Below are positions 59,964 through 64,000 of a stretch of DNA of 64,000 bases, one piece after another. The translations under genes and the position numbers were made by a program. Position 1 is the first letter of the stretch. Each line of letters opens with the position of its first letter. Below the pieces are notes generated by a model. It was not told the DNA's origin and did not search any database. It was given only the letters and a program-made list of their open reading frames with translations. Where the stretch lies: the NCBI GenBank assembly GCA_963676655.2, contig CAXXKX010000003.1, forward strand, positions 3,534,001-3,598,000. Direction: 5' to 3'. The stretch comes from G963676655 sp963676655 (GTDB taxonomy: Bacteria > Verrucomicrobiota > Lentisphaeria > Victivallales > Victivallaceae).

Positions 59964-61246
59964 TCCGGAACTTGCTCGCCAATAAAAAAAATATCCTGTT
60001 TTATTGGGGTCCGGCAATTATCATCGTTGCTGTAATCGCGGTCCGTCTGGTACAGTCCTACCTGCACAACCCTCAGGTTGATTTTCTGGCTTATCTTGAT
60101 ATATCAAGAGCCGTCATGAAAAATGTCGATCCGTATAATACGGACAATCTAGTTTATTTTTCCTGGCAGCGCCCCCAGATAAGTTTTCCCGGGATTACAT
60201 TGTTTTTCGTGCCGTTTATCCTGATGGGCAAAACCGCGGCCACACTGGTTTTCTTCATTTTGAACTGCGCTTGCGCAATGTGGCTGTACTATCTGCTGTT
60301 CCGGGTCACCGGTTTATGGCGGCAAATAAGCTTTCGCAAGCCTGACCGTTATTTTATGTTATTCTGGATACTCGGCTTCGCTTATATTAATTCTCAACCG
60401 GTATTGGCCTGCTTGCGTCATGGACAGATCAGTCTGATCGTTTCACTGGCCATGCTGGCGCTCCTTTTAAAGATAAAGGAACTCTGGAAATATCTTCTTT
60501 TTATATTTGCCGCGATCCAGAAGTATTCCATGCTGACGTTTTTCGCGCCTTTACTTTTTGTCAAGGGCCGTTATCGGCTGTGCATCATCTCTTTTTGCGG
60601 CTTTTTACTGTTCAGCATGAGCCCGGCATTGTTCGGGGTTGATCTGGTCCGACTCTATAAAGATTATGTGTGTGAACTGTCCGGACAGGTCCGATCAGGG
60701 TTCAACACCTATCAGGGCAGCGGCTATAATATGATGCAGCTTGAATTCTTCAAGCTCAACGCAATTAACCTTATTTTGAAAGCGGCATTTGTTCTGCTGC
60801 CCCTCTATGTTGCGGCTAAAGAATGGAAAAAAACTAAATTCAGCCTTAACCTGTTTATGTTTGTCTTTTGCTGTTCCATGCTGGTTGCATACCATCGTGT
60901 TTTCGATCTCGGCTTGGCGAACGCCATACTGGCGGTCAAATTCGTTTACATGATCAAGCGCAAGGACTTTGTTAATGCCGGTATCGCGGCCTTGCTGATG
61001 TTGTTCTTCCTGATTCCGCAAACTATCTACTTTCACATGTGCCGGATAATCGGCAAACTTCCGCTGGACGGCCTGGTATATTATTCCGATTATTACCTCG
61101 GTATCAACCGGATGTTCCCGTTGATGCCTTTTGTGGTTATGTTTATGACGCTGTGGTCCTGGTATCTTTACCGTTTTACCGACCCTGATTTTGAATTTGA
61201 AGGAACGGATTATGTTGAGGAAACTCAAACAACTGCTGCTGGGTGA
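59960..61246 (+). CDS. GT87-like (DUF2029) multi-pass glycosyltransferase
   Basis: A 428-aa integral membrane protein with about ten helices. It starts by ATGA overlap with the phosphodiesterase gene. The N-terminal loop after helix one, VDFLAYLDISRAVMKNVDPYN, has the Asp placement of GT-C enzymes, and QRPQISFPGITLFFVPF plus CLRHGQISLIVSLAMLALLL match DUF2029/GT87 polyprenol-phosphate-sugar mannosyltransferases. Such enzymes add sugars on the outer face of the membrane. The C-terminal tail is acidic. Part of the envelope polysaccharide operon. Confidence 0.75.
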   Translation: MIRNLLANKKNILFYWGPAIIIVAVIAVRLVQSYLHNPQVDFLAYLDISRAVMKNVDPYNTDNLVYFSWQRPQISFPGITLFFVPFILMGKTAATLVFFILNCACAMWLYYLLFRVTGLWRQISFRKPDRYFMLFWILGFAYINSQPVLACLRHGQISLIVSLAMLALLLKIKELWKYLLFIFAAIQKYSMLTFFAPLLFVKGRYRLCIISFCGFLLFSMSPALFGVDLVRLYKDYVCELSGQVRSGFNTYQGSGYNMMQLEFFKLNAINLILKAAFVLLPLYVAAKEWKKTKFSLNLFMFVFCCSMLVAYHRVFDLGLANAILAVKFVYMIKRKDFVNAGIAALLMLFFLIPQTIYFHMCRIIGKLPLDGLVYYSDYYLGINRMFPLMPFVVMFMTLWSWYLYRFTDPDFEFEGTDYVEETQTTAAG

Positions 61247-62210
61247 AGCGTTGCCCTGTTACATAATCAGTCGCGAACCGGTTATCATAATCAGTTACTG
61301 GCATGATTTTTTTGAGCAAATGCATGACTGCGTCGCTTGCCTCCCGGCTGGAAAACCGGCATATATTCTGGCTATGCTGGGCTGGCATCGTGAAACGGAG
61401 GCCCGGGTTAACGAACTGGTGGAGAATGTTAACCGATTAAAGGAACTTGCACCGCATGTCAAGCCGATCTTTCTGGCCAACAGCCCGAATGAGGAATCTC
61501 TGCTCAAAGCGCAAAATCTTGAAACCGTGTTTTGCCATCAAAACGCTTTTCTGGACGAACAACGTTATATAATAATTCCCGGCATCCACAAGTTGTACGA
61601 TGCGATCTATGTAGCCCGGATCACCCCGTTTAAACGTCATGAATTGGCCGCGGCGATTCCATCCTTGCGACTGATCGGCACCTGGTACGACTTTGAGCAG
61701 GACCATTACGATAAAATTATGAATATGCTGCCGCAAGCCGATTGGAAGTATAAAGTGCGTTCCCGCCTCATTTACCGGGAAATAAACGCGGCCCGAACCG
61801 GCCTCTGCCTCTCCGAAGAAGAAGGCGCGATGTTTGTCAGCGCCGAATACCTGTTGTGCGGAATTCCGATCGTCAACACCCACAATCTCGGCGGTCGGGA
61901 CGAGATGTTCACCCAGCCTTATGCCCTGACGGTTGAACCTACTGCGGATGCGGTTGCCGAGGGTGTGAAGCAACAGATTGCGGCAAATTACAATCCGGAC
62001 GATATCCGCAACGCAATTATCGAAAAAATGCAGATGCACCGTCAGACTCTTGTGCAGCTGGTGCAATCCATCTATGACAAGGAAGGCGCAAACCGTGATT
62101 TCCGCCTGGAATGGCCGAAAGTATTTATCCATAAACTGGGAATTCGTCGTTCAGTCCCTTTGCATACCCGCTTCACCCGAATTCTGACCAAAGGCCGTCA
62201 GCTGACTTGA
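61212..62210 (+). CDS. GT4-like glycosyltransferase
   Basis: A 332-aa soluble protein; the ATG at 61212 with AAGGAAC upstream is preferred over an in-frame TTG at 61191, and either way it overlaps the preceding gene by about 35 bases. The N-terminal half reads IPGIHKLYDAIYVARITPFKRHELA and the C-terminal half has the GT4 pattern GLCLSEEEGAMFVSAEYLLCGIPIVNTHNLGGRDEMF, in which Glu, Gly and the conserved E-x7-E-like block bind the nucleotide sugar. It most likely extends the same glycan as the GT87-like enzyme. The donor and acceptor cannot be read. Confidence 0.8.
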   Translation: MLRKLKQLLLGEALPCYIISREPVIIISYWHDFFEQMHDCVACLPAGKPAYILAMLGWHRETEARVNELVENVNRLKELAPHVKPIFLANSPNEESLLKAQNLETVFCHQNAFLDEQRYIIIPGIHKLYDAIYVARITPFKRHELAAAIPSLRLIGTWYDFEQDHYDKIMNMLPQADWKYKVRSRLIYREINAARTGLCLSEEEGAMFVSAEYLLCGIPIVNTHNLGGRDEMFTQPYALTVEPTADAVAEGVKQQIAANYNPDDIRNAIIEKMQMHRQTLVQLVQSIYDKEGANRDFRLEWPKVFIHKLGIRRSVPLHTRFTRILTKGRQLT

Positions 62211-62220
62211 AAGGACCCTC

Positions 62221-63816
62221 ATGACCGGACTCAGTAAGACTTTAATGCGCAATACTTTTACCAATTACATACTCCTGGGGATGTATTTGATATCCACAGT
62301 GTTCATGGCTCGCTTTCTGTTATTCGGCCTTGGTAAAAGCGGATATGGATTCTGGGCCTTCTTGTGGGCGGTGTTCGGTTATTCCCTGTTGCTGGATTTC
62401 GGTTTTGGCAAAACAGTAGTCAAATACGCGGCGGAATATGAGTCAGACAAAGACATTGAAAAGTTCAGCGAAATAGTAACAACGGTTGTTGTTTGTTATT
62501 TGGCGATGGCTGGTTTGATTATTGCCGCCGGAGCATTTTTGACTTACAATCTTCATTGGATAATCCCGGTAAAGGATTTGGTCAACGAAAAGGGCCAACT
62601 GGATATTAAATACTATAAGTATTGTTTTATGGTCTTCGCTATTGGTATTTCTATCGTATTTCCGTCCGGGGTCATTCCTGAAATACTGGTTGGGTTCAAG
62701 CGTTTTGATTTGAGAAACTATGTTCAAATCGGTAATGTCTGCATTAATCTCGCCGGCGTCTGGCTCTTGTTGCATCTGGGATATTCACTATTGTCATTAA
62801 CGATATTCACTGCCGTTTTAAACATTTCCACAAATTTTATCATGGCAATTTTTGTTTATATGCTGGTTCCCAAACTGCGTATCACCCCGCGCCGTTTCAA
62901 GTGGAGCAGGATCCGTGAAATCGCAGACTTCAGCGTCTTTGCCTATATTCTGACAATGGCTACGCTGGTTATTTATAAGACCGATAGAATCGTTTTGGGG
63001 GTAATGAGCGGGGTTACTGCTGTCGCGATATACCATGTCGGGACCAGGGTCTCAGATTTGATGAAAGTCAGTTCAGTCCAATTTCAATCAAACATCTCCC
63101 CGGTCACGGCGGAGTTATTCAAGGCCGGAGAAACAGAACGTTTAAACGCGATTATGTTGAAAAGCACACGAATATCCGCATTTATTTGCGGCTGCGCATT
63201 TATTGTTTGTTTTATTTCCGCACCGTATATTCTCAAAATATGGCTTCAACAAACTGACGACAGCTCGATTATGATTGCCAGGATAATGCTGGTAGCGGCA
63301 TTATTTGAGGTTCTTTTCAAAAGTGTTGCCGAGGGCTATATTCTAATGATCAACAAACACCGGGTTATTGCTATTATAACGGTTATAGAAGCCCTGTTAA
63401 ATATTTCACTCAGCATTACTCTTGTTTATATTTATGGCGTTGTCGGGGTTGCCTGGGGAACCTTGATTCCGGGAGTATTACTCTGTACTTTTGTCATATT
63501 TCCGTTGTTCGCCAGGTATAGCGGGACTTCTATTCTGCAATATATTCTCAAAGCGTATTTGCCGGTATTGATAATATCACTGCCGCCTGCATACCTGATG
63601 TATTATGCCTGGCAGCACATCACCATTCATGAGGTCAGCTCTGTAAGTTTGATTCTGGTGACAGGCAGTGCCGGTGTGCTTTACGCCATATTGGGAGTAT
63701 TGTTTTACTTTAACCGGAAAGAACGTGAAACGTTGATCAATTCGATTCCATTCATCCCAACTTTTATTATCAAACTGATTCGAATATTCCCCTGCTACAG
63801 CCTTTTTCATAATTAA
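62221..63816 (+). CDS. Wzx/MATE-like polysaccharide flippase
   Basis: A 531-aa integral membrane protein with 12-14 helices and GAAAGGA upstream. The opening MRNTFTNYILLGMYLISTVFMARFLLFGLGKSGYGFW and VVKYAAEYESDKDIEKFSEIV, with the later IYKTDRIVLGVMSGVTAVAIYHVGTRVSDLM, follow the oligosaccharide flippase pattern (MOP superfamily). It would move a lipid-linked glycan built by the preceding enzymes to the outer face. The gap to the GT4-like gene is 10 bases. Confidence 0.85.
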   Translation: MTGLSKTLMRNTFTNYILLGMYLISTVFMARFLLFGLGKSGYGFWAFLWAVFGYSLLLDFGFGKTVVKYAAEYESDKDIEKFSEIVTTVVVCYLAMAGLIIAAGAFLTYNLHWIIPVKDLVNEKGQLDIKYYKYCFMVFAIGISIVFPSGVIPEILVGFKRFDLRNYVQIGNVCINLAGVWLLLHLGYSLLSLTIFTAVLNISTNFIMAIFVYMLVPKLRITPRRFKWSRIREIADFSVFAYILTMATLVIYKTDRIVLGVMSGVTAVAIYHVGTRVSDLMKVSSVQFQSNISPVTAELFKAGETERLNAIMLKSTRISAFICGCAFIVCFISAPYILKIWLQQTDDSSIMIARIMLVAALFEVLFKSVAEGYILMINKHRVIAIITVIEALLNISLSITLVYIYGVVGVAWGTLIPGVLLCTFVIFPLFARYSGTSILQYILKAYLPVLIISLPPAYLMYYAWQHITIHEVSSVSLILVTGSAGVLYAILGVLFYFNRKERETLINSIPFIPTFIIKLIRIFPCYSLFHN

Positions 63817-63833
63817 AGTTTGAGGAAAGAAAC

Positions 63834-63995
63834 ATGATCAATAAAAGAATATTCTTATTAATCCCAGTTATGATCTTAACACTCTTAACCAACGGTTGTT
63901 TTCTTTTAGTTAAACCAGCTGTCAAGGTAGCAAAGGGAACAGTTAAGACAACTAACAAAGTCGTAAAAAAAGTGGTTGAGCCAATAGTTAAGTAA
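63834..63995 (+). CDS. Small lipoprotein
   Basis: A 53-aa protein with GAGGAAAG 5-12 bases upstream, short enough to be missed by length filters. MINKRIFLLIPVMILTLLTN is a signal peptide ending in the lipobox LTNGC; the mature tail is Val/Lys/Thr-rich (VAKGTVKTTNKVVKKVVEP) with a beta or amphipathic pattern. It lies 18 bases after the flippase, so probably in its transcript. Function unknown. Confidence 0.65.
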   Translation: MINKRIFLLIPVMILTLLTNGCFLLVKPAVKVAKGTVKTTNKVVKKVVEPIVK

Positions 63996-64000
63996 GAATG

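Noticed and set aside
1..64000. CRISPR array
   Set aside because: No set of regularly spaced 25-40 bp repeats was seen; the repeats present are pairs or degenerate dispersed copies.

Overview
The window reads as chromosomal DNA from a Gram-negative, polysaccharide-degrading member of the PVC group, most likely Lentisphaerota (Victivallales-like). The reasons are a sugar-sensing regulator fragment followed by pseudopilin-like proteins (FTLIELLVVIAIIAILA plus an H-Xn-DG tail motif), large secreted or lipoprotein beta-helix enzymes, and RecJ and envelope-glycan genes with typical bacterial tRNAs. The taxonomic call is inference; no 16S rRNA is present.

Region 1 (1-14605, + strand, GC-richer) is a glycan-utilisation locus. 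It holds the end of a LacI/GntR-type regulator, two pseudopilins, two paralogous pectate-lyase-3-type beta-helix proteins (one secreted, one a lipoprotein), a sialate-O-acetylesterase-like SGNH esterase, a LamG-like secreted protein apparently joined by a -1 ribosomal frameshift to a giant GATase-like/PHP-like protein, and a cytoplasmic toroid-like protein. Region 2 (14606-21028) has a secreted HEAT-like protein, a coiled-coil/TPR convergent pair, and a GH16 glucanase divergent from an AraC regulator.

Region 3 (21.2-32.5 kb, AT-rich) is accessory DNA. It contains a DUF4062 (TIR-like) protein, a decaying family of tiny overlapping membrane-protein gene pairs, dispersed repeats, a possible phage-like or effector cluster with a candidate Cys/His/Asp enzyme, and a DUF4365 nuclease-like plus TIR-like two-gene unit.

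Region 4 (32.5-56.56 kb) is an integrated island at tRNA-Tyr. A 197-bp direct repeat holding the 3' half of tRNA-Tyr, a terminator and arm-like repeats bounds 23.8 kb. From left to right it carries a secreted nuclease/coiled-coil/C2-like operon, a WYL regulator, two membrane proteins, an amidoligase with a 37-codon overlapping ORF and a serine recombinase, and then a nine-gene leftward defence operon. In transcription order that operon is hsdM, hsdS, SEFIR-DUF4268, PD-(D/E)XK, hsdR, YgjP-like protease, CpXC protein, UPF0489-like and HNH endonuclease. No tyrosine integrase is visible. The left junction has arm-like repeats on both sides of the core, as expected for the junction between two tandem elements.

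Region 5 (56.5-64 kb, GC-richer core) carries tRNA-Leu, tRNA-Gly and tRNA-Tyr on the minus strand. Next to them are recJ and an operon of an alkaline-phosphatase-superfamily protein, a GT87-like membrane glycosyltransferase, a GT4-like glycosyltransferase, a Wzx-like flippase and a 53-aa lipoprotein, which suggests envelope polysaccharide assembly.
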